Assembly: GCA_035549195.1 (NCBI GenBank)
Contig: DASZRK010000020.1
Coordinates: 31,171-95,170, forward strand
Direction: 5' to 3'
Source of the DNA: a bacterium
GTDB taxonomy: Bacteria > Oederibacteriota > Muellerivitia > Muellerivitales > Muellerivitaceae
DNA length: 64,000 nucleotides
Position numbers and translations under genes: made by a program. A model generated the notes under the pieces. That model was not told the origin of the DNA. It was given only the letters and a program-made list of their open reading frames with translations, and ran no database searches. Positions 7,558-14,596 of the stretch are shown here, one piece after another (the stretch's first letter is position 1; each line of letters begins with the position of its first letter).

Positions 7558-7661
7558 GTCACGGCTCACGGGGGTCATCTTGGTTTCTCACCAAGCTCAG
7601 TATCCTGTCCGGGAATGCCCGGGCCGACCGCATGATTTCTGTGACCCCCGTCAACCGTGAC
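7558..7661. repeat. Large inverted repeat with two internal hairpins
   Basis: Arms 7558-7577 and 7642-7661 pair over 20 bases with two mismatches in the middle. Inside are two smaller perfect stems: CTTGG/CCAAG at 7579-7583 and 7591-7595, and CCGGG/CCCGG at 7609-7613 and 7618-7622. Together they give a three-way junction of about 104 bases. It lies between two small genes read on the minus strand. It matches no riboswitch, ribozyme or tRNA I know. On the minus strand a 24-codon frame also runs through it. Confidence 0.75.
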
Positions 7662-7716
7662 GCTCATTAGTTACAATCAAAAGCAAGCCCCGTATGGCCG
7701 GGACCACGCCTTAGAC

Positions 7717-7872
7717 CTAGGCCTTGTGGATAAACAACTCAAGGTGGCGCTCATCATTGCCGTCCTTGATAATCTGATCCCGATTGGCCTTGAAAATCTC
7801 TTCCGCTTCCTTTGGCCCCTCGGCTTCTACAACCGACTGGCCCACGGAAGTCCAGCTCACAATGAACTTCAT
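7717..7872 (-). CDS. Small phage protein, 51 aa
   Basis: 51 codons from ATG at 7872, with AAGGAGG 4 bases upstream, to TAG at 7717. The N-terminus MKFIVSWTSVGQSVVEAEG looks like a beta strand and turn; the rest (KEAEEIFKANRDQIIKDG) is an amphipathic helix, ending in a short strand. It resembles small ferredoxin-fold phage proteins in outline only. No function assigned. Confidence 0.65.
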   Translation of the reverse strand: MKFIVSWTSVGQSVVEAEGPKEAEEIFKANRDQIIKDGNDERHLELFIHKA

Positions 7873-7912
7873 AATTCCTCCTTGTTGCCACCCATAATTG
7901 GGTATGGCTTAT

Positions 7913-8566
7913 TCACGCTTTGTGTGTAGTGTGGTTATTGAGGACCGCTTGGACTTCTGGGTATAAATCCTCAAAGTAAACTCCACCGTTTGCTTGGTCT
8001 CCCACTCTATCGCTATCCTTCCAAACCTTCCCCTCTGGCGCTGGCCCTGGGGCTACAAAAAAGTGCCAGTTTTCGAGGTCTCTAGACCCGTTGTCGTGGT
8101 GGATTGCGTCTTTCTCGAATGAACCGCAACGCTGGCACCTCTCGCCCTCGGCGCTCTTGGCGGGTTGGGGCGCACGAAAATATGACAGCGGCCTTGTAAC
8201 GCCCGGGCACACATTCTCGCTCAGGTGTTCTTGTTCCGTTCTCCCGCAGTTCTCACACGCAGGGCAAGCCGTGATGGGTGGCCTTGGATATTGCGAACAT
8301 TCATCGTGACGGCAATACTTCAAGCTCCATGACGGGGCGTGGCAAATAAAAGGAAAACGCTCAAGCTCCGTGATAGTGGCGGTGGGTTCGGATAGGGCTT
8401 CCAATTCGGCCAGTTTCTTTTTTGCAAATCGCCAGTAACAGTCACACTTTTTCCAATAGCCATCGGGTTGTTGACATTCGTGGACCAAGTCAAAAGCCAT
8501 CCGCCGTAGCGCCTCTTTGGCCATCTCCAACGCTTCCCGATACCTCTGTTCGTTCGTCTGGCTCAT
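7913..8566 (-). CDS. Phage hypothetical protein, cysteine-rich, 217 aa
   Basis: 217 residues. An N-terminal helical part (EQRYREALEMAKEALRRMA) leads to a CQQPDGYWKKCDCYW segment, then two cysteine clusters: CPACENCGR around residue 100 and CQRCGSFEKDAIHHDNG around 145. These look like short zinc ribbons that repeat the same theme, with CGRTEQEH and CGSFEKDAIHH as paired variants. The start overlaps the stop of the next gene upstream. No family is recognised; it could be an early regulator or modifier. Confidence 0.6.
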   Translation of the reverse strand: MSQTNEQRYREALEMAKEALRRMAFDLVHECQQPDGYWKKCDCYWRFAKKKLAELEALSEPTATITELERFPFICHAPSWSLKYCRHDECSQYPRPPITACPACENCGRTEQEHLSENVCPGVTRPLSYFRAPQPAKSAEGERCQRCGSFEKDAIHHDNGSRDLENWHFFVAPGPAPEGKVWKDSDRVGDQANGGVYFEDLYPEVQAVLNNHTTHKA

Positions 8567-8778
8567 CGGTCACTCCTAACCGTTTTCATTGGCATCCAAC
8601 GCACACTGAACCACGCCCATTCGTGCCACCATACGTTCCATGTGTTGTTGATGGTTCGTATCTTCCAACGGTCCGCACGATGAAACCAGATGGTGAACCA
8701 ACCAATCCAAATCATGAAGGACCAGCGATAGTCCACTTGTTGCGGAAGTTTTTCAACTGGACCGATTTTGAATATCAT
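8563..8778 (-). CDS. Tryptophan-rich small phage protein, 71 aa
   Basis: 71 residues from ATG at 8778 with GGGGAG upstream; a longer frame exists but lacks a ribosome binding site. About 11 residues are Trp, most in the stretch FMIWIGWFTIWFHRADRW and then NNTWNVWWHEWAWFSVRW. Such composition suggests membrane-interface binding or a compact aromatic fold. I believe a similar short protein occurs in other phages, but its role is unknown. Both ends overlap neighbours by 4 bases, which supports it being a gene. Confidence 0.65.
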   Translation of the reverse strand: MIFKIGPVEKLPQQVDYRWSFMIWIGWFTIWFHRADRWKIRTINNTWNVWWHEWAWFSVRWMPMKTVRSDR

Positions 8779-9353
8779 TTCTGCTCCCCTTGGTCGGCTT
8801 TGAACGCTTCCCATGCTTGGTCTAAAGTGTAGTGCTTGGTGCAAAACGCATCGTATCCGGCCTCGAAAATCTTTCGGTCCCTTTCCCCGCTCGGCCCAGG
8901 TTGGGTGAGGGCTTCGAGTTCAGCCATCTTCTTGAGGATATTGTTAATCACCGCAAGCCTTAATCTGGCTCTTCCGGGTGGCGTGTATTCGCCTGAAACT
9001 CGAATGCTTTCAAGAAAGTTCTTCAGCTTTTCCCATCGCCCGTCCCCTGGGATTGAGGGGCGAGCTTTTAGGCCTTCGGCGTAGGCGATATTGAGCCCCA
9101 GTATCTTTCCTGCCGCTTCTTCGGCTGTGGAATGAGCGCTGTCCCAGTTCGGCCCCGAGACCGTGAAACAGGTATGGCCTTCCGGCGGCGGGAACACTTG
9201 GTACGGCTTCTTGAGTGAATCGGTCCCAATGATGTGGGAAACGTCAAACGGCTCCAGCCTGGGTTCGCTCATGGGCTTAGATGCAAAGACGCCCTCAATC
9301 TTCCCGGTCGGTGGGTCGCACTTCACTAAATTTTCTTTCCCCGGCTCGCACAT
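8775..9353 (-). CDS. Phage hypothetical protein, about 192 aa
   Basis: The frame extends to 9407, but the part before 9353 overlaps a 38-codon gene in another frame, so the ATG at 9353 (MCEPGKENLVKCDPPTGK), 8 bases after that gene's stop, is preferred. A further ATG gives MSEPRLEPFDVSH. The middle contains a short domain (TCFTVSGPNWDSAHSTAEEA) and the C-terminus is helical and acidic. It ends overlapping the Trp-rich gene. No family recognised. Confidence 0.55.
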   Translation of the reverse strand: MCEPGKENLVKCDPPTGKIEGVFASKPMSEPRLEPFDVSHIIGTDSLKKPYQVFPPPEGHTCFTVSGPNWDSAHSTAEEAAGKILGLNIAYAEGLKARPSIPGDGRWEKLKNFLESIRVSGEYTPPGRARLRLAVINNILKKMAELEALTQPGPSGERDRKIFEAGYDAFCTKHYTLDQAWEAFKADQGEQK

Positions 9354-9361
9354 TTCGCCGC

Positions 9362-9478
9362 TCAATTGGCGCTCCTTTTCAAAACGAACTTGTGGCATTT
9401 GAGGCAATACTTTTTGGTCTTATACCAGGGGACCGGAAGCGTCCGGCGCTCAGGGTGGTTGCACTTGCTCTCGTCCAC
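9362..9478 (-). CDS. Small zinc-binding phage protein, 38 codons
   Basis: 38 codons from GTG at 9478 after AAGGGGAAG, ending TGA at 9362. A second in-frame GTG at 9502 would overlap the stop of the upstream gene and give 46 codons. The protein has CNHPERR near the N-terminus and CLKCHKF near the C-terminus, a CxH...CxxCH pair spaced like a minimal zinc ribbon. It is short but has the composition of a real protein. Function unknown. Confidence 0.6.
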   Translation of the reverse strand: MDESKCNHPERRTLPVPWYKTKKYCLKCHKFVLKRSAN

Positions 9479-9494
9479 CTTCCCCTTATCCCCT

Positions 9495-9686
9495 CTAGCC
9501 ACGCTGGGCCTCCAATCGCTTAATGGTTTTCTTCAAAAGTTGCAGGGCGTGAACTCGGCAAAGGTCCATCCGGGCACCATGGTAGCGAGGCATCAACCAA
9601 AGGTGACCCATCGGTGTCGGAATGCCCGAGATCATCTTCGCCCGCTCACAGCCCTTTACCTCGCAATGCGTTGTATACCAAGCCAT
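9495..9686 (-). CDS. Small Cys/His phage protein, 63 aa
   Basis: 63 residues from ATG at 9686 with GGGGGAG 5 bases upstream. MAWYTTHCEVKGCERAKM at the N-terminus and a DLCRVHAL segment near residue 42 supply three Cys and several His that could bind zinc; the C-terminus is a basic helix. No family recognised. It belongs to a run of small Cys-rich genes. Confidence 0.6.
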   Translation of the reverse strand: MAWYTTHCEVKGCERAKMISGIPTPMGHLWLMPRYHGARMDLCRVHALQLLKKTIKRLEAQRG

Positions 9687-9717
9687 CCGCTCTCCCCCTT
9701 AGCCACGTTTCCCTCCC

Positions 9718-10293
9718 TCATGGACGGTCTCCAAAATCAAACCTGAACTTTCCAGCCCACCACGAAAGTGGTTTTTTCTTGAGCCGGATAAGCTCGTTCA
9801 CCTTTTCGATGGCCTGGTAGAGTTCGGGATATACCTCATGAAGCCCTTGGTCTTCGGGCAATAGGTCCAAAAAAAGTTCATCGGGGTCTATTTCTGGGGC
9901 GTATTGCGGTTCGCAAATCACCAGCGGAAGGTCCTCGAACTTTATCCCCAGTTCCTCGGCGTAATCCTCGGCCTCTTCAATGCTCCAAAAGTAGCGGTCC
10001 CCGTCCACACACAGACCGCCAACCCCATCCCATTTTTTCTTGGGCATTTTAAGATAGGCTTCTTTGTCAGCCTTGTCATGGCAAGCCGAACACCATGAAT
10101 TTCTAGAGATAACAGCACTGCATTTCTCACACTTTTTATGGGTGCTTCCATCGTAGCGGGCACAGCGTTCTGAATCTGGACCGTCCCCGCAATAAAGACC
10201 GGTCCGGCTTACCCAGCCCCTAATATCCGTCCGATAGCTGGCTGCTTCAGGCGAATCTTCCATCACGACCAACGATTTGGTTTCTGCGCTCAT
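9718..10293 (-). CDS. Phage hypothetical protein with zinc-binding segment, 191 aa
   Basis: 191 residues from ATG at 10293 directly after GGGGAG. Residues about 30-75 (WVSRTGLYCGDGPDSERC, then CEKCSAVISRNSWCSACHDKA) carry a cysteine array like a double zinc ribbon. The middle (YFWSIEEAEDYAEELGI) and acidic C-terminal half resemble a protein found near DNA-metabolism genes in several phages, where it is unnamed. It may bind nucleic acid or a host factor; no firm function. Confidence 0.65.
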   Translation of the reverse strand: MSAETKSLVVMEDSPEAASYRTDIRGWVSRTGLYCGDGPDSERCARYDGSTHKKCEKCSAVISRNSWCSACHDKADKEAYLKMPKKKWDGVGGLCVDGDRYFWSIEEAEDYAEELGIKFEDLPLVICEPQYAPEIDPDELFLDLLPEDQGLHEVYPELYQAIEKVNELIRLKKKPLSWWAGKFRFDFGDRP

Positions 10294-10353
10294 CTCCCCG
10301 CTCCCCTCTTGGCCCTATTGGGCACCCGCTTCTCAGTTATCGGCCCACCAACG

Positions 10354-11124
10354 TCAGGGCCGGATCCTCTTGAACTCCAACACCCAGACCCAGGGGTTCG
10401 CCTTCCAACTCGCGTCCCCATTGATGGATTTCCAAAGCAATTTGAACCCAATTCGATGCCCCCGAACGACAGGGGGATCAACAAAATCGCCTTCCATGGG
10501 TTCGATGGCGTTTTCTGCCCCTTCCGCCTTGGCGTCCGCCTCACTGATATCCTGCAACCGCTCCACCCGAACCTTCACAATCTCCAGGTCGATACGGCTG
10601 GCCCAGCGGGGCATGTGGATGGCGGGCGTCCACCTGGTCCGGTGGCAGTCGTCCTCGTTTTCGTGGCCACAGTCCCCGTCCATACAGGCCCACGGATAGA
10701 TCGCGGCGTCCGGTTCAGTCGCCCGGTAATGGGGCACTTCGATGGCGTCGTAGTCGCCACCTTCCCCGTCCGATAACTTGATCGTATGGAAAGGCGTCCC
10801 ATCCTTCGGGACTTCAAGGGTGTATTCGTTCCCGCCGTTTTCCAAAGTGAAGGTTTCCCGCACCCACAGTCGATCCCCGGGTTGGCCATATGGGCATTTC
10901 ACTATCTTGTCTTCCCCCTTCTTTCCCACAAAAACAGCGCACATTTCGTTCTTTTTGTTGAAAACGAACTGGAGAAATTTCCAATAGTCGGGGGCCGCGT
11001 TGATCTCATCTAAGCCGCGCAGGCGACGGGTCTGGGTCTTAGGGTTTTCCACGCGAAGGGTGGCCTTCACCATGGGGCCCGAATACAGCAAGGGGCGTTC
11101 TTTCGCGGCTGTTTTCGTGGTCAA
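10354..11124 (-). CDS. ASCH-like phage protein
   Basis: 256 residues. It has the layout of a phage protein often annotated as ASCH-like: an N-terminal RPLLYSGPMVKA then PKTQTRRL (RNA-binding-type strand and basic turn), CPYGQPGDRLWVRETF in the middle, then WTPAIHMPRWASRIDLEIVK and VRVERLQDISEADAKAEG, and WKANPWVWVLEF at the end. ASCH domains have a PUA-like fold and are thought to bind RNA or modified bases. It may protect or read modified phage nucleic acid, which would fit the methyltransferases just upstream. The start overlaps the stop of the gene before it by 4 bases. Confidence 0.75.
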   Translation of the reverse strand: MTTKTAAKERPLLYSGPMVKATLRVENPKTQTRRLRGLDEINAAPDYWKFLQFVFNKKNEMCAVFVGKKGEDKIVKCPYGQPGDRLWVRETFTLENGGNEYTLEVPKDGTPFHTIKLSDGEGGDYDAIEVPHYRATEPDAAIYPWACMDGDCGHENEDDCHRTRWTPAIHMPRWASRIDLEIVKVRVERLQDISEADAKAEGAENAIEPMEGDFVDPPVVRGHRIGFKLLWKSINGDASWKANPWVWVLEFKRIRP

Positions 11125-11294
11125 TTTAGTTCTCCCAGTCTTTTCAGGGTCTTCAATTTGATTTCGTAATATCCAGCGCCAGGGTTTTTATAAACCAGAC
11201 CCCGCATGATCGACCGGATCTTCCGCCACTCCAACTTGGTTGGCCACCAAGGCCGCAAGGCCATCCTCAATTTCTGTTTTCGTTGAGAAATCAT
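11121..11294 (-). CDS. Small basic phage protein, 57 aa
   Basis: 57 residues from ATG at 11294, which overlaps the stop of the Gp37-like gene (ATGA); the stop in turn overlaps the ASCH-like start. The longer upstream frame is rejected because it runs antisense to sense within the Gp37-like gene. The protein is very basic and Trp-containing (KLRMALRPWWPTKLEWRKIR) and probably binds nucleic acid, though nothing proves it. Confidence 0.6.
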   Translation of the reverse strand: MISQRKQKLRMALRPWWPTKLEWRKIRSIMRGLVYKNPGAGYYEIKLKTLKRLGELN

Positions 11295-12127
11295 TGGGGA
11301 TACTCCCTTATCCGCAGGTCTTCGGGCCATTCGTCCATTTTCCCGCCCTTGCGGTCTTCCAACTGCAACCCAGCAAACCCGTTGAAACCAAACTCTGGTG
11401 CGCCCACGTCTTCCATGGGTTTGGCCCCTAACTGCTTCATGAAGAAAGCCGACCCGGCCGCCTGGCACTGGTCCCGAAGGTCTCGGGCCCACTCGATGTT
11501 GAAGGACCTGGATTTAGGGCCGCTCTCGCCCCCGCAGACCACCCACTTGATCAAGACCCCCGCATCGGCCTTGTCCCCAAAGTCCACCTTGATCCGTTCC
11601 AGCATCGGTTCAACGCTCAGCCACCGCACGGCCGCCGGGGTCTTCAAGAGGTAGGGAATCCGCTCGTCCGCGGCCTTCTGGTTCTCCACCGTCACCCCCA
11701 TCCATGCGTTCGGTGGCGGGGGCGCCTGCTGGCAAAAGTCCATCATCCGGTCGGCCCGCTTGGTCAGGATCAAGAACTGGTGCTGGGGGCAAAGGGTCAT
11801 CGTGGTGACCATGGCGCTCCAGAACTCAATGGTCATGCGTTCGTGAAAAACGTCGCTCATCGAATTAACGAATATCCGGGCGGGTTTCCGCCAGTGCATC
11901 GGGTCTTGAAGCCGGCCGCCGAAGAACTGGAAATCCTTGAAGGGCTTGGCGTATTGCGGGGGCAGTTTCGGCTTCTCGCCTCTGGCCAGTGCATCCTTGT
12001 AGCCCTTGTGGCGTTTATCGTGAACGTCAAAGGCGTAGCAGTGGGCGCAGCCAGGGCTTACCCGGGTGCATCCGATGGTCGGGTTCCAGACCTTTTCCGC
12101 CCATTCGATGTTGGTTTTACCGCTCAC
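11291..12127 (-). CDS. Phage Gp37/Gp68-like protein (DUF5131)
   Basis: 278 residues from GTG at 12127 with GGGGGAAC before it. VSGKTNIEWAEKVWNPTIGC then CAHCYAF and FVNSMSDVFHE are the signature of the phage Gp37/Gp68 (DUF5131) family. Members have a TIM-barrel-like layout and a CxxxxxxCxxC-type cysteine cluster (CTRVSPGCAHCY) recalling radical-SAM proteins, followed by ILTKRADRM and WMGVTVENQ. SAM chemistry is suspected for the family but not shown here. The frame upstream of 12127 is a shadow of the 41-codon membrane gene. Confidence 0.8.
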   Translation of the reverse strand: MSGKTNIEWAEKVWNPTIGCTRVSPGCAHCYAFDVHDKRHKGYKDALARGEKPKLPPQYAKPFKDFQFFGGRLQDPMHWRKPARIFVNSMSDVFHERMTIEFWSAMVTTMTLCPQHQFLILTKRADRMMDFCQQAPPPPNAWMGVTVENQKAADERIPYLLKTPAAVRWLSVEPMLERIKVDFGDKADAGVLIKWVVCGGESGPKSRSFNIEWARDLRDQCQAAGSAFFMKQLGAKPMEDVGAPEFGFNGFAGLQLEDRKGGKMDEWPEDLRIREYPQ

Positions 12128-12249
12128 CAGTTCCCCCAGACCCACAAAGATTCCAACCCGTCCAACGCCCAATCGAAGAAGCGGTAAAGCTCCCAACCAG
12201 CCAGGGCGATCACCCCAACACCGGCCAGGACCAGGACGAGGTTCTTCAT
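12124..12249 (-). CDS. Phage membrane microprotein, 41 aa
   Basis: 41 codons. ATG at 12249 overlaps the stop of the methyltransferase gene (ATGA), and its TGA overlaps the GTG of the Gp37-like gene. The protein is MKNLVLVLAGVGVIALAGW plus a short Trp/acidic tail, i.e. one N-terminal membrane helix. Perfect overlaps on both sides are the best evidence. It could act on the host envelope (for example holin-like or exclusion), but this is only a guess. Confidence 0.65.
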   Translation of the reverse strand: MKNLVLVLAGVGVIALAGWELYRFFDWALDGLESLWVWGNW

Positions 12250-13223
12250 GCCAGGGCCAATCCGGGCTGGGTCTTGGCCACCCGCCTTTCGGTGATCTCA
12301 TGGTTCTTGGCGTAAAGCTCGATGCCCAGATATTGGCGGCCGCGCTCCAGACAGACCTTCCCCACGGTCCCGGCACCACTGAAGGAGTCCATCACCAGGT
12401 CACCCGGGCGGCTGCCGGCCAGGATGCAGGGCAGGACAAGCGCAGGCGGGAAGGTGGCGTAGTGGGCTTCAGCAAAATGACCGTTAGTTATCTGCCAAAC
12501 CGATCTCGAATTTCTCTTCCCTTTTTCCGCCAACCTTTTCCGAGCCATCGCGCTACGGGCCACACCGTTTTCGCCCGGGGCGTTTTGGCCGTGTGAAGAA
12601 TCATTTCTTTTGATTTCATATTTTCTTTCGGTTGCCTCTTTGGATGCCAAAAGCCGCCGGCGCCGCTCGTATTCCATTTGGGGTTCCGCTATCGCCTCAG
12701 CGTCGTAGAAATAGCTTTTCGATTTGCTCATCAAGAACAGGTATTCGTGGGCTCGGGTAGGTCGATCGGTCACGCTTTCGGGCATGGGATTGGGCTTGGC
12801 CCAGATGATGTCCTGGCGCAGATACCACCCGGCCGCCCGCAGGGCAAAGGCCAGGGCCCAGGGTTGGCCGATAAGGTCCTTGTGTTTGATTCCCTCGATC
12901 CTTTTCCGGCGGCCGATCAAAGACCCTCGATTGGTCCGTTGAAGCCCTTCCCCGCCACCGTTTCCGCCCGTGCTATAGCTATCGCCCATGTTCAGCCACA
13001 GGGTCCCATCAGGCCTTAAAACACGCCTCACTTCCTCGAAAACGGCGGTCATGTTCTCCAGGTATTCCTGAAAGGTCTTCTCGCTTCCCAGTTCCCGGGG
13101 GTCTTCCCCATACTTCCGCAGGCCCCAATAGGGTGGGCTGGTGACGACGCATTGGACATGGTCCGATGGCAGCATCGGCAATAGGTCTCGGCAATCGCCT
13201 TCGAGAACTTCGAAAAAGCTCAT
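12246..13223 (-). CDS. DNA amino-methyltransferase (N4-cytosine or N6-adenine)
   Basis: 325 residues. The catalytic motif TSPPYW is at residues 28-33, and the SAM-binding DSFSGAGTVG near 282-292 comes after it, the order of beta-class enzymes. SPPY is more usual for N4-cytosine enzymes, but some N6-adenine enzymes share it, so the base is unsure. LRPDGTLWLNMGDSY (about 68-82) and the FLRAAGWYLRQDIIW-type strand support the fold. A basic region around 180-240 probably reads the target. No restriction partner is nearby, so it is likely an orphan phage enzyme that shields DNA. It overlaps the upstream cytosine methyltransferase by 4 bases. Confidence 0.88.
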   Translation of the reverse strand: MSFFEVLEGDCRDLLPMLPSDHVQCVVTSPPYWGLRKYGEDPRELGSEKTFQEYLENMTAVFEEVRRVLRPDGTLWLNMGDSYSTGGNGGGEGLQRTNRGSLIGRRKRIEGIKHKDLIGQPWALAFALRAAGWYLRQDIIWAKPNPMPESVTDRPTRAHEYLFLMSKSKSYFYDAEAIAEPQMEYERRRRLLASKEATERKYEIKRNDSSHGQNAPGENGVARSAMARKRLAEKGKRNSRSVWQITNGHFAEAHYATFPPALVLPCILAGSRPGDLVMDSFSGAGTVGKVCLERGRQYLGIELYAKNHEITERRVAKTQPGLALA

Positions 13224-14596
13224 TTCTTAAAATCCTCCACCATCTGGATCCTCTGGCCGATCCACCGCAAAACCGGCACCGCCATGCTGTTGCCCAAGGC
13301 CTTGTACCGCGGACCATCCGTGGCCATGCCCTTCCGCCAAGGGATCAGCGTGTAATCGTCAGGGAAACCCTGAAGCCTTTCGCATTCCCGGGGCGTTAGG
13401 CGACGAACTGCCTGGTTATGGAACAGGTCTTGGTCTTGGTGCGTGGCCACGGTAAAAGCTTTGTCCTCGCTCACCAATGGTCCTTTGCCCCCGCCTTCTT
13501 TCCCTTCGCGATTCTTGAAAACCAAAGGCAGATTCCCACCGCCAGTTCCAGCCTTGGCAGTCAACGAAGGTCCCACCTGAACCTCCTTCGCACGACTGTC
13601 TTGAGCGTGATTTTCATAAACGACCGCTGGTTGATGACCCGCACGGATAGGCGGACAGCCCGGTTTGCTCATGCCCAACTGGGTTTCGCCACCTTGTTTG
13701 TGCTGAAATACCAATGGCGTTCCGCGCCCCGTTCCATCCTCACTGGCATCAAAACCCTCACCCCTCAAAGAATGGGTCACCAACATCCCAGCCTCGGCAT
13801 CCTGTTGGGTCACGCTTCCAGCCACCTTTCCAGTGCAGTTCAGCGTTCCGGCAATAAGCGTGTCGGTGTCCGGCGTGTGCCTCATGTGTTTGCTGGCCAA
13901 AGGATGAGCGATCACAGGGTCTTGGCCTCGGGTTTCGCCGGCTCTTTCAAATCCACGGCCACTTGCTCCAATGCTCGGGCTAACATCGGTGGCAAATCCT
14001 TCCCCCGCTTTTCGGCCCGGCGCAGGATCCCCCGACAGGCTTTGGCGCTCAAAAAGTACCGCTGTGGCAGGTCGCCAGTCTCCAAGATGTCCGACAACGA
14101 ACACACGACGGCGTCGCTGGGGTACTCCGAAATATTGAGCGTCAAGAACTCGGTAGGCGAACCCATACCCGCATTCCCGAAGGCCGGCAAGGAAGGTTCC
14201 AAAGTCTCGGGATTGGATACCGGCATCGATGCTGGTAGACGAAAGGACGCCGGGGACGTTCTCCCAAACCACCCAGCGGGGGCGTTTGAGGTCAAGAATT
14301 TTAAGAAAGTGGAGGGCCAGGTTACCGCGAGGGTCAGCCAGTCCTTTTCGAAGGCCTGCGACGCTGAAGCTTTGGCAGGGCGTTCCCCCGACAAGAAGGT
14401 CAATTGGTCCATCCTGAAATTCCTTCCGCTCATGGATCTTCGTCATATCCCCAAGGTTTGGGGTCTTCGGGTAGTGGTGGGCCAGAACCGCCGAGGGAAA
14501 GGCCTCGACCTCTGAATACCACGCAGCTGCCCAGCCCAGCCCAGCCCAGCCCACGGACGGGGCCGAAATCCCGCTACAAACGTCCCCGTAAATCAT
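13220..14596 (-). CDS. DNA cytosine-5 methyltransferase
   Basis: 458 residues. Motifs are in order: SAM-binding YGDVCSGI at 3-10, PCQSFS with catalytic Cys74, ENV at 112-114, QRRRRVF at 160-166, a variable target-recognition region about 180-400, then RRLTPRECERLQGFP and the closing GNSMAVPV. It methylates C5 of cytosine in a short site that cannot be read from sequence. Codons 15-23 are a pentanucleotide tandem repeat (14529-14553), which could switch the gene on and off. A second gene is encoded in another frame of the same strand (13912-14412). Its ATG overlaps the stop of the HNH-like gene. Confidence 0.92.
   Translation of the reverse strand: MIYGDVCSGISAPSVGWAGLGWAAAWYSEVEAFPSAVLAHHYPKTPNLGDMTKIHERKEFQDGPIDLLVGGTPCQSFSVAGLRKGLADPRGNLALHFLKILDLKRPRWVVWENVPGVLSSTSIDAGIQSRDFGTFLAGLRECGYGFAYRVLDAQYFGVPQRRRRVFVVGHLGDWRPATAVLFERQSLSGDPAPGRKAGEGFATDVSPSIGASGRGFERAGETRGQDPVIAHPLASKHMRHTPDTDTLIAGTLNCTGKVAGSVTQQDAEAGMLVTHSLRGEGFDASEDGTGRGTPLVFQHKQGGETQLGMSKPGCPPIRAGHQPAVVYENHAQDSRAKEVQVGPSLTAKAGTGGGNLPLVFKNREGKEGGGKGPLVSEDKAFTVATHQDQDLFHNQAVRRLTPRECERLQGFPDDYTLIPWRKGMATDGPRYKALGNSMAVPVLRWIGQRIQMVEDFKK
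13912..14412 (-). CDS. Overprinted phage protein within the cytosine methyltransferase gene
   Basis: 166 residues from ATG at 14412 (MDQLTFLSGERPAKASAS), with GGAAGGA upstream, in a different frame of the same strand as the methyltransferase and fully inside it. The C-terminal half (GNAGMGSPTEFLTLNISEYP, then CSLSDILETGDLPQRYFLSA, then CRGILRRAEKRGKDLP) is a pattern I recognise from many phages, where it is annotated as a hypothetical protein that overlaps a dcm-like gene. That recurrence is strong evidence of true coding in both frames. The frame extends to 14433, but MDQLTF is the common start. Function unknown. Confidence 0.75.
   Translation of the reverse strand: MDQLTFLSGERPAKASASQAFEKDWLTLAVTWPSTFLKFLTSNAPAGWFGRTSPASFRLPASMPVSNPETLEPSLPAFGNAGMGSPTEFLTLNISEYPSDAVVCSLSDILETGDLPQRYFLSAKACRGILRRAEKRGKDLPPMLARALEQVAVDLKEPAKPEAKTL
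14529..14553. repeat. Pentanucleotide tandem repeat in a methyltransferase gene
   Basis: CCCAG is repeated four times plus four bases of a fifth copy on the plus strand. In the minus-strand gene it encodes residues 15-23 of the cytosine methyltransferase (GWAGLGWA). A gain or loss of one unit would shift the frame at codon about 20. Confidence 0.85.

Noticed and set aside
7558..7661. 24-codon frame through the inverted repeat
   Set aside because: No ribosome binding site and the base pairing explains the sequence better; kept as a possible leader peptide only.
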